DNA from: Anaerolinea sp.
Lineage (GTDB): Bacteria; Chloroflexota; Anaerolineae; Anaerolineales; Anaerolineaceae
Reading direction: 5' to 3'
NCBI GenBank assembly: GCA_013824865.1
Contig: PNON01000023.1
Location: 1 to 35,305, forward strand
DNA: 35,305 nt
In this document: positions 24,698 through 32,964 of the stretch, in pieces
How the letters are laid out: every line of letters starts with the position of its first letter
How positions within the stretch are numbered: the stretch's first letter is position 1
Position numbers and translations under genes: made by a program
Notes under the pieces: model-generated
What the model saw: the letters and a program-made list of their open reading frames with translations, nothing else
Database searches by the model: none
Told to the model about the DNA's origin: nothing

Positions 24698-24781
24698 GAC
24701 GTTGCTTTCTCCTTCTAGTATTTTTGCATGTCTCCTGTCCAGCAGCTTACCTGCCGCCGGGAGGACCAGTCAATGCGGTAA

Positions 24782-24790
24782 ATTATACCA
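24782..24790 (-). promoter_or_regulatory. extended -10 promoter of rpsO
   Basis: On the minus strand it reads TGG-TATAAT, a full extended -10, with no clear -35. Transcription would begin near 24775, giving a leader of about 78 bases before rpsO. Confidence 0.6.
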
Positions 24791-24856
24791 TGAATTAATA
24801 ATTCCCCGAGTTGAGGTCGAATGCCTTGTGCTGCAACGTATCGTTGCTGGTTTCTA

Positions 24857-25675
24857 TCAATTTTTGTGCTGAATAGGGATATCACGCCGCAATTCCAGCT
24901 GCATTTCAGGTGGAAAAAGCGAAATGCTGCGGCTTATGAATCGTTCTGCCAGCAAATTACGCCGCTCCTCATCTTCCGCCAACCTGCGCAGGAAAAAAGC
25001 TGCCTCCAGTCTGGATCTCTTAATCGTCAGTTGAAACAACTGCAGCAGTTCTGGCAGGATGGCCAGATCGTCCGTATTGAGAATATTACCCAACAGGTCA
25101 AGGATCTCCGGCAGGCAGCGTTCACCCTCTAGATCCAGCGCATCCGCCGCAGCCCAGATGGCGCTGACCAGGTCAGCCGTTCGCCGTGAACTGACCCAGC
25201 GCTGTTGGATCGCCTTCCATTCTGCCTGATTCCCTGCGCGGATCGATCTACTGCCAATCCCGACCAGTTTTTTCGTCAACTGATGATCAGAAGTGGTACT
25301 GTACCACTTCTGGAACCTGGCAACCAATGGTTCGACGGGTGCATTTGCTGCCTCCCCCAGGATGGCAATGGCCAGGGATTTTTCTTCAAAACTGGGGGCA
25401 TCCCACAGATTATCAGCAATGGTTAGCCCCTGTTCCTGGGTGTGGACCCTCAATTGGGCTAGCACATCCCGTTCAAGCTGCCACAGTACTTTATCGGGCA
25501 CATGATAACTTGGAGTAGGTTTCAATCGTCCTGCGGAAATCTGCATTCGGAAAGTACGGTTGCTGTAGTTGCTTAACAGCTCGCGCAGCATCGGCAAAAA
25601 TAGCTCCGGCCGGGATACCTTCCCGGCCAGGTTGGCGCTTTCCAACTTTAATTGATCCAGTTTGACAGCAGGCAT
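24857..25675 (-). CDS. helical-repeat protein, possibly AlkD-like DNA alkylation repair family
   Basis: A 272-residue, almost wholly helical protein with HEAT-like repeats (for example SFEEKSLAIAILGEAAN, and WKAIQQRWVSSRRTADLVSA). The pattern of short paired helices with a Trp-rich face resembles AlkD, which removes alkylated bases without base flipping, but I cannot confirm the catalytic Asp/Trp set, so the function is tentative. The frame is open to 25729, inside proS; the ATG at 25675 comes one base after the proS stop and is preferred. It is the last gene of LOG-proS-this gene. Confidence 0.55.
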   Translation of the reverse strand: MPAVKLDQLKLESANLAGKVSRPELFLPMLRELLSNYSNRTFRMQISAGRLKPTPSYHVPDKVLWQLERDVLAQLRVHTQEQGLTIADNLWDAPSFEEKSLAIAILGEAANAPVEPLVARFQKWYSTTSDHQLTKKLVGIGSRSIRAGNQAEWKAIQQRWVSSRRTADLVSAIWAAADALDLEGERCLPEILDLLGNILNTDDLAILPELLQLFQLTIKRSRLEAAFFLRRLAEDEERRNLLAERFISRSISLFPPEMQLELRRDIPIQHKN

Positions 25676-25676
25676 C

Positions 25677-27143
<1,467 letters not shown>

Positions 27144-27692
27144 TTAAAATGATTTTTCATTCCAGATGGAGAGGATCTCCATACCGGCTTCTATCTTGTC
27201 AGCATACTTCAGCCATTTTTTATCATGCTCCGGAATGAGGCCATCCTGGCTGGAGTAAAAGCCATCGATTACCCTCTTCCAGTTGGAGCCAATCAGGATG
27301 AGCGGCTTGGGATGGATTGCTCCGATCAGCAGTTGATTCCACATGACGCTGATCTCTGCCAGCGTGCCCACACCGCCAGGGAGCGCGAAAGCACCGTCGC
27401 AAATCTCGATCAATGCGCCCAGTCTCTGATGCAAGGTCTCATATTTAATTTCTTCCAGTACCCAGGGGTTCGCTTTGGTCGGTCGGAAGCGTTCCAGCTC
27501 GGCACAGGTAATTCCAATCACATGCCCGCCGGCTTCGTTAGCTCCACGGCTAACCGCTTCCATTGTACCAATATAACCTCCCGTGGCGACAGTGTGTCCG
27601 CGCCCAGCCAGCATTTTTCCCAGGTTGTAAGCCTGTTGATATGCTGCACTGCCAGGTTGTGGGCTGGCTCCGCCAAAAACTGTGATTTTCAT
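27144..27692 (-). CDS. LOG family protein (putative cytokinin riboside 5'-monophosphate phosphoribohydrolase-like)
   Basis: A 182-residue Rossmann-fold protein. The family motif PGGVGT is at 105-110 with E113. FGGAS near the start and ATGGYIGTMEAVSRGA complete the nucleotide-binding surface. LOG enzymes cleave nucleoside monophosphates to the base and ribose 5-phosphate; in bacteria the natural substrate is often unknown, and the older name lysine decarboxylase is wrong. It is first of a probable operon with proS (33 bases downstream), behind an extended -10 at 27761-27769. Confidence 0.85.
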   Translation of the reverse strand: MKITVFGGASPQPGSAAYQQAYNLGKMLAGRGHTVATGGYIGTMEAVSRGANEAGGHVIGITCAELERFRPTKANPWVLEEIKYETLHQRLGALIEICDGAFALPGGVGTLAEISVMWNQLLIGAIHPKPLILIGSNWKRVIDGFYSSQDGLIPEHDKKWLKYADKIEAGMEILSIWNEKSF

Positions 27693-27760
27693 AAGCCTTA
27701 ACCAATATTTCTTAAATCAACATCACAAGATTAATTTCCATCTAAATGGTTATTGCTAAA

Positions 27761-27769
27761 ATAATACCA
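27761..27769 (-). promoter_or_regulatory. extended -10 promoter of the LOG-proS unit
   Basis: On the minus strand it reads TGG-TATTAT with no evident -35. It lies in the 100-base gap after the A+T-rich YaaA-like gene. Confidence 0.45.
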
Positions 27770-27792
27770 GAAAACAGGGAGATCATTTACTA

Positions 27793-28935
27793 TTACTCGA
27801 ATCCTGTCTTTTCAAAGCCACCAACATCAACATAATTTTCTCTAGCCCACTTAATTAATGTGGAATAATCGTCACATATTTTTTTCCAAGTATCAGGCGA
27901 ATTGCTAATATTGAGTTTTCCATATTCAACATCATTCCGAAGATTCGAAAAATCATCAATTAACTCCCCTATTTTATGGGTTTCAGAATTAATTTTCTTA
28001 AAATATCCTATGAGATTTCCAAAATGTATATTATATTCTTCAGACAGAATTATTGACCTCAGTTTACTATTTAACACCGCCTTGTTCATGATCTTATAGA
28101 TATTTCTCCTCATCCTTCCAATAATATCCTCTAATCGATTTGGCGCAGTATTTGTTTCTTGTTTCGGAAAAAACGGATTCATTATCTTCTGGGATTTGTC
28201 AAATACTATACCTTTATATTGAAACCCACTTTTGATTCCTTTTAATTGTTCGTTGGGCCAACGAATTATTTCGCTAAATATATGACCAAGTAATGGTAAC
28301 ATTTCAGGACCAGCATATTGTTTACTATAAGAATGAAGCACATTACCATTTACCTGATTTCTCACCATTTCCCAGGATATTAGATTCTTATAATTTTCAT
28401 CAGCGATGAAATCAATAATATGTGTCAAATTATTCTTCTGAATATAGTTAATTAGAATATCCGTCAACCTATCATTATGCGACCATGATTTTGATACATT
28501 ATCATCATCAGTAACATGAAGGCTATAGATTTGTATATATTCCTCTGGAACGAGTAATCCATATAAGCTGGAGACTATTAATACATGGTGATGAAATTCA
28601 ATGTTTGGCGAAATGCTCGCATAGAAACGTCCCGTGTATCTCTCTATAGCCGGTAAATAATCAACTCCTGTTAAATTTTCATACCCTAAATCTAACCCTT
28701 TATTTAATCTGTGGTTAAAACCAAAATCACGTAACAATATGCCATTTCGCATGCTAGATGAGTTTTTTATTATTCTATAGCAATGTTTTCTTCCAGCCAT
28801 TAACCTTTTTCCGGAAGAAGAGTCAACCGAGTTAATAATTGAGCTACGTATTGCGTATCGGTTATTACCAATGTCTTCATTTTTATTATTAGAACATGTG
28901 ATAAGGAATAAAGTCGATGAATCGGGAGTTTCCAT
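27793..28935 (-). CDS. YaaA-like protein of unknown function, A+T-rich
   Basis: A 380-residue protein. The N-terminal half resembles the YaaA/DUF6884 type: LITCSNNK (11-18), YLPAIERYTGRFY (93-105), SSLYGLL (122-128) and QIYSLHV (135-141). YaaA itself is a DNA-binding protein of the peroxide response, so this is a fold-level match only. The C-terminal half (about 220-380) is helical and charged and matches nothing I know. A near-perfect AAGGAGG lies before the ATG. The gene is strikingly A+T-rich compared with murE upstream and the LOG gene downstream, a sign of recent acquisition. It begins 47 bases after murE ends. Confidence 0.5.
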   Translation of the reverse strand: METPDSSTLFLITCSNNKNEDIGNNRYAIRSSIINSVDSSSGKRLMAGRKHCYRIIKNSSSMRNGILLRDFGFNHRLNKGLDLGYENLTGVDYLPAIERYTGRFYASISPNIEFHHHVLIVSSLYGLLVPEEYIQIYSLHVTDDDNVSKSWSHNDRLTDILINYIQKNNLTHIIDFIADENYKNLISWEMVRNQVNGNVLHSYSKQYAGPEMLPLLGHIFSEIIRWPNEQLKGIKSGFQYKGIVFDKSQKIMNPFFPKQETNTAPNRLEDIIGRMRRNIYKIMNKAVLNSKLRSIILSEEYNIHFGNLIGYFKKINSETHKIGELIDDFSNLRNDVEYGKLNISNSPDTWKKICDDYSTLIKWARENYVDVGGFEKTGFE

Positions 28936-28982
28936 TGATACCTCCTTCTATATCTCACTTCATTATTATCGCCCAATATTTT

Positions 28983-30554
28983 TTAAGTATCTTTTGTTTC
29001 TTGTGTTGGTAAATATGGCATCTCCACGCCGGGAATGCCCAGCAACTCCGCGAGCGCAGCCTTCATGGCAGTGCGGTCATCCCACGGGTATTCCGTCTCG
29101 CCAAAGCACATGGACTGCTCGTGCCCCTTGCCACAGGCGATTACCAGGTCACCAGGTTTTGCCATGCGCACCGCGGTGCGAATCGCATCCCCTCGGTCTG
29201 GCACCTGAAAGAAAGTCTTGCCTTCCACTGCACCGTGGCTTTCAGCGCCTCTAGCCATTTCCGCGAGTATTCCATCCAGCGATTCTGTGCGTGGATCTTC
29301 AGCCGTCAAGATGCTGATATCGGCCAGATCCACAGAAGTTTCAGCCATCATGCGCCGTTTTTCACGATCTCTTAACCCTGCTGAGCCAAATACTGCTATT
29401 ACCTTTCCATTTGTCAGGGTGCGGGCGGTTTCCAGCGCGCGCTGCAATGCATTGGGTGTGTGCGCAAAATCCACGATTGCGGTGAAATTCTGTCCAAGAT
29501 TGATCAATTCCATCCGCCCAGGAACCCCTTCCAGCGCAGTGATACCTGCCTGCGCGGTTGTCATTGGCAAGCCCATGGCGCCGACTGTGGCCGCTATTGC
29601 TGCCAGGCAGTTGGAAATGTTGTATTCCCCCACCAAGTGAGTCTTGAATGGGAAAGCCCCTTGTGTGGTATGAACATCGAAAGTCATCCCGTCAGCTGAG
29701 GTGGTGAAACCTTTCACATAATAATCCGCCCGCTGCCGGGTGCTGTAAGTGACCTGTGGCCCGGGGGCGATTGCACGCATGTACTCGTACGAGCTATCAT
29801 CCAGGTTCAGGATGGCTGCCCGCAGGTTACCGCGTGTTTTAACGGCAGTATCTGCCAGACCAGTGAACAGCCTGCTCTTAGCTTCCCGGTAGGCTTCATA
29901 AGAACCGTGATAATCCAGATGCTCATGGGTAATGTTGGTGACCACACCCAGGTCAAATTCACAGGCGGTGACCCGCTCCTGTGCCAAGCCATGCGAGGTA
30001 GCCTCCAGCACTACATGCGTCAGCCCGGCAGCCAGCATGCGAGATAGGTAACGCTGCACATCCGGCGCTTCCGGGGTGGTCACGTGGAAGCCAGTATCCA
30101 CCTCCTCACTCCCGATGACCGCGTTGACAGTGGAAATGATGCCAACTCGCAAGCCTGCTGCGAGTAGAATCTGATAGATCATGTTCGATGTGGTGGTTTT
30201 ACCATCTGTACCTGTCACGCCAATGACGAACAGGCTGCGTCCCGGGTAGCCATGAAACGCCGCTGAAATGAGGGCCAGTGCATGCCGGGTATCCGCGACC
30301 TGGATATATGGCACGTCAGCCTGAATGCCAGGCTGCATCCCAACCACAGCAGCAGCCCCATTCTTAATTGCCAAGTTGATATAGCGGTGTCCATCTGCAC
30401 TTCCACCGCTCAGCGCAATGAAACAATCCCCTGGCTGCACCTGGCGTGAGTCAAAAACCACCCCGTTGATGATTATTTCTGGAATTTTCGCGGGTGAAAT
30501 CACCGCCACATCAGCCAGTAAATCGCGCAGTATCCTGGGTCTGGGTTCGTTCAT
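28983..30554 (-). CDS. murE: UDP-N-acetylmuramyl-tripeptide synthetase MurE
   Basis: Adds the third residue of the peptidoglycan stem peptide in the cytoplasm. A 523-residue protein of usual length with P-loop GTDGKTTT (115-122), EATSHGL, the carbamylated lysine K226 in REAKSRLF, DFAHTPNALQRAL and ACGKGHEQ. The residue-selecting motif, DNPR in meso-diaminopimelate enzymes, here reads EDPR (419-422); the D at the second position resembles the L-lysine-type or mixed enzymes such as Thermotoga DDPR, so the third amino acid may not be meso-DAP. AGAGGAA lies before the ATG. No other mur genes are adjacent. Confidence 0.95.
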   Translation of the reverse strand: MNEPRPRILRDLLADVAVISPAKIPEIIINGVVFDSRQVQPGDCFIALSGGSADGHRYINLAIKNGAAAVVGMQPGIQADVPYIQVADTRHALALISAAFHGYPGRSLFVIGVTGTDGKTTTSNMIYQILLAAGLRVGIISTVNAVIGSEEVDTGFHVTTPEAPDVQRYLSRMLAAGLTHVVLEATSHGLAQERVTACEFDLGVVTNITHEHLDYHGSYEAYREAKSRLFTGLADTAVKTRGNLRAAILNLDDSSYEYMRAIAPGPQVTYSTRQRADYYVKGFTTSADGMTFDVHTTQGAFPFKTHLVGEYNISNCLAAIAATVGAMGLPMTTAQAGITALEGVPGRMELINLGQNFTAIVDFAHTPNALQRALETARTLTNGKVIAVFGSAGLRDREKRRMMAETSVDLADISILTAEDPRTESLDGILAEMARGAESHGAVEGKTFFQVPDRGDAIRTAVRMAKPGDLVIACGKGHEQSMCFGETEYPWDDRTAMKAALAELLGIPGVEMPYLPTQETKDT

Positions 30555-30570
30555 GGGTTCCTCTGGCGTA

Positions 30571-30576
30571 ATTATA
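30571..30576 (-). promoter_or_regulatory. -10 box of the murE promoter
   Basis: A perfect TATAAT on the minus strand, 16 bases before the ATG, following immediately after the T-tract of the atp terminator. The leader would be about 10 bases, with AGAGGAA for ribosome binding. Confidence 0.5.
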
Positions 30577-30586
30577 ACGAATTAAA

Positions 30587-30617
30587 AAGGGTTCTAGCGC
30601 AAAACGCTAAAACCCTT
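30587..30617 (-). terminator. Rho-independent terminator of the F0 operon
   Basis: A 13-base-pair stem (30587-30599 with 30605-30617) with a 5-base loop. The one non-Watson-Crick position is a G-U wobble only in minus-strand RNA and an A-C mismatch on plus, so it acts on the minus strand. It is followed by UUUUU. Confidence 0.9.
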
Positions 30618-30635
30618 GATCATAATTAATAAGGG

Positions 30636-31373
30636 TTAGGAAATATTCTTACGCAGGTTTTCCAGTTTGCCAGCCACTGAGCCATCGATGAGTTTATCGC
30701 CGACCTTGATGACCAATCCTCCCAGGATGGATGGATCCACACGGTATGCCACATTGATCTCAGCACCAGCTTTTGCGACTATATCCTTCTGGATAGTGGC
30801 TTTCTCGTCTGCAGTCAATGGTAAGGCGCTGGTCACTTCTGCGTCCGCCTTGCCCAGCTTGACATCATCCAGCAGGGTTAGCTTGCCAGCCTTGACACCT
30901 GAGAAGAATTCTGCAAGCAGTGCGTGTTGGCGTTTATCATCCAACGCTTCACCCACCAGCTTCTGAGCAGCGGAGATAGCCAACGCGGCCACCTGGCTGC
31001 GAAGTTCTCCCAGCATGCGGTCCCGTTCCTGACGTGCATCTGCTATGGCAGATTCCTTGCTCCTGGCGATCTCTTCATCCGCTTTGTGCTTAAGCTCCTT
31101 CATGGTGCTTTCAGTGCGATTGGACGCATCCCGGATAATAGCACCGGCCTGAGCCTGGGCATCCGCGATGATCTTTGCGGCCTGGTTTTCCGCGTTGGCG
31201 CGGGCATCAGCGGCGATTCTGGCATCTTCCATTCCTTTGGCAATGGCTTGACGCCGTTTTTCCAGCATTTTGGTAATGGGTTTATAAACCCATGCTCTTA
31301 ATACAATGAACAGGATGATGAAGTTGGCGATCTGGATAATGAGATAGCCTAGATTTAAACCGAGTTTATCCAA
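30636..31373 (-). CDS. F0 ATP synthase subunit b fused to delta C-terminal domain
   Basis: A 245-residue protein forming the peripheral stalk of the ATP synthase. It has one N-terminal membrane helix (about 8-27), a long charged coiled coil (35-150) typical of b, then a C-terminal domain (about 162-245) that resembles the end of delta: VTSALPLTADE and VDPSILGGLVIKVGD, then LIDGSV. The N-terminal helical bundle of delta, which docks on F1 alpha, is absent. Fused b/delta occurs in mycobacteria and some Chloroflexota. The start codon is TTG, with AGGAGG six bases upstream. It is the last gene before the terminator. Confidence 0.85.
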   Translation of the reverse strand: MDKLGLNLGYLIIQIANFIILFIVLRAWVYKPITKMLEKRRQAIAKGMEDARIAADARANAENQAAKIIADAQAQAGAIIRDASNRTESTMKELKHKADEEIARSKESAIADARQERDRMLGELRSQVAALAISAAQKLVGEALDDKRQHALLAEFFSGVKAGKLTLLDDVKLGKADAEVTSALPLTADEKATIQKDIVAKAGAEINVAYRVDPSILGGLVIKVGDKLIDGSVAGKLENLRKNIS

Positions 31374-31389
31374 GGGTTCCTCCTGTCCT

Positions 31390-31626
31390 TTAGAGCACGA
31401 AAAGCATCAGGAATGCGATCACCAGACAGTAAATGGCGATGGCTTCTGAGAAAGCGATACCCAGGATCATATTGGTCAACAGGTTGCCATAAGTATCGGG
31501 GTTGCGCGCCATACCGGTCAACGCGCCCTGCACGCTTAAGCCGATGCCAATACCTGCACCGAGTGCGCCAATCATGGAAAGTCCTGCTCCAATGAATTTT
31601 GCTGCTTCTACAAGATCACCTGTCAT
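31390..31626 (-). CDS. atpE: F0 ATP synthase subunit c
   Basis: A 78-residue hairpin of two membrane helices that forms the rotor ring. The RNP loop (41-43) joins them. The ion-carrying residue is E61 in helix 2 (AFSEAIAIY). Residues that bind Na+ in Ilyobacter-type rings (Gln in helix 1, Ser after the Glu) are not at the aligned sites (I28 and A62), so a proton ring is more likely. The Shine-Dalgarno AGGAGGA is strong. Confidence 0.96.
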   Translation of the reverse strand: MTGDLVEAAKFIGAGLSMIGALGAGIGIGLSVQGALTGMARNPDTYGNLLTNMILGIAFSEAIAIYCLVIAFLMLFVL

Positions 31627-31665
31627 GTTTTACTTCCTCCTATAAAAAGATGGATAATTTCATAT

Positions 31666-32649
31666 TTAATCAGCATGTTCTTCATCACCATGGCCGTGGG
31701 TGGCCATGGACATAAAGACCATGGTTAACATACCAAATACAATCGCCTGGATCAGGCCGATAAAGAATTCAAATAACAAAATGCCCGATTGCATCCAAGA
31801 TGCGCCTGCCGGCAGGATTGAGCCAACCAGGAACAGCAGCACCGAGCCAGCAAAGATATTGCCAAACAACCTGAATGAGAATGAGAGCAGCTTTGAAAGC
31901 TCAGAAATAAGCTCCAGGATGGAAATCAGCAGATCCATCAACCCAAAGCCTGGTTTCTTGAATAGAGTGGTGACATTGAAGAACTTTGTCAGATAGCGAG
32001 GCCCCTGAGCTTTCAGGCCGATCACCTGGGTCATCACCACCGAAACAATCGCCAGAGCAACTGTGAAATTCAAGTCTGTCGATGGCACACGGACATATGG
32101 GATGATGTGATATCCCTGACCTTCCGCTGCTTCCCCTTGGACAATAGCAGCCAGCCAATCCGTGATTGGTAAAAGCGGATATCCATGCTCGCTCTTGTGA
32201 AGAATGCCGATACTGTCCACGCCAGGGATCAACTCCAGCCAGTTGGCGAAGAGCACCATCAGTGTGATGGTGGCGAAATATGGGAAGATGGTCTTGGCCC
32301 ACTTGCCAGCCGTGGATTCGGTCAGGTTGTAGAGCATTTCCATCAACCATTCGATTGCCCCGGAGACACCTTTGGGCACCAGTTCACCACTCCGGGTTGC
32401 TGAGCGTACCAATAAGGCCATGGCAATCAGGATGGCATCCACAAATATCATCGCCACCAGGGTATTGGTGGGGATGAATGCGCCTATTATCGGCAAAGTA
32501 AAGATGGGGTACTCAGTCAATGCCTCAGGAGCGACCTGGATGTGCGGACTGATGGCTGGAAAAATTGAGGCTCCAACTATTGCCAGCGCCATACACAGGA
32601 AAACAAACCACCGGTTCACTCCCCAGCGCCATTTGAGTTTATTCTCCAA
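31666..32649 (-). CDS. atpB: F0 ATP synthase subunit a
   Basis: A 327-residue membrane protein with the half-channels for ions and the essential arginine R260 in SFRLFGN, in the amphipathic helix next to the c-ring. TDLNFTVALA (191-200) is another conserved segment. About five to six helices. It starts with TTG at 32649, overlapping atpZ by 11 bases, with AGGAGG nine bases upstream. The C-terminus HGHGDEEHAD is short, charged and His-rich. Confidence 0.95.
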   Translation of the reverse strand: MENKLKWRWGVNRWFVFLCMALAIVGASIFPAISPHIQVAPEALTEYPIFTLPIIGAFIPTNTLVAMIFVDAILIAMALLVRSATRSGELVPKGVSGAIEWLMEMLYNLTESTAGKWAKTIFPYFATITLMVLFANWLELIPGVDSIGILHKSEHGYPLLPITDWLAAIVQGEAAEGQGYHIIPYVRVPSTDLNFTVALAIVSVVMTQVIGLKAQGPRYLTKFFNVTTLFKKPGFGLMDLLISILELISELSKLLSFSFRLFGNIFAGSVLLFLVGSILPAGASWMQSGILLFEFFIGLIQAIVFGMLTMVFMSMATHGHGDEEHAD

Positions 32650-32935
32650 GGGTTTTTTCCTCCTGTGGTTGTTGTGTAGGATTTATTGGTTTGAGCTTCT
32701 TAAGTGTAATTCTTACAATAAAAAACATCACTGCCAGGCTGACCGGAATACTGGCCAGTATGATCCCGATCGTGAACCATGGGCGGGTATCAAACTTCCC
32801 GTCCAGGTACATGCCCAGAAAAAGCGCCCCAAGTATAATGAGGAGTGTGATACAGCCAACCTGGCTAACAATACCCGCCACGGTTAGGTTGATTAACTTT
32901 TGTTTACCGGATCCGCGGGTATCTTCAGGACTCAT
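32639..32935 (-). CDS. atpZ: AtpZ/AtpI-like F0F1 ATP synthase assembly protein
   Basis: A 98-residue protein with two membrane helices (about 20-45 and 58-80), placed first in the F0 operon as usual. AtpI helps assemble the c-ring and AtpZ works with it; the pattern CITLLIILGALFLGMYLD, then PWFTIGIILASIPVSL, fits this group. The frame is open to a TTG at 32944, inside the -10 box; the ATG at 32935 is preferred. The C-terminus overlaps the atpB start. Confidence 0.8.
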   Translation of the reverse strand: MSPEDTRGSGKQKLINLTVAGIVSQVGCITLLIILGALFLGMYLDGKFDTRPWFTIGIILASIPVSLAVMFFIVRITLKKLKPINPTQQPQEEKTLGE

Positions 32936-32943
32936 TGCGTGCA

Positions 32944-32952
32944 ATTATACCA
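32944..32952 (-). promoter_or_regulatory. extended -10 promoter of the F0 operon
   Basis: On the minus strand it reads TGG-TATAAT, eight bases before the atpZ ATG, so the mRNA would be leaderless or nearly so. It lies 12 bases after the nuoN stop. Confidence 0.6.
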
Positions 32953-32964
32953 AATTAATGCGGC

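Noticed and set aside
24833-24847. GCAACG-TAT-CGTTGC hairpin after the helical-repeat gene as a terminator
   Set aside because: A three-base loop and no T-tract downstream on the minus strand; too weak to call.
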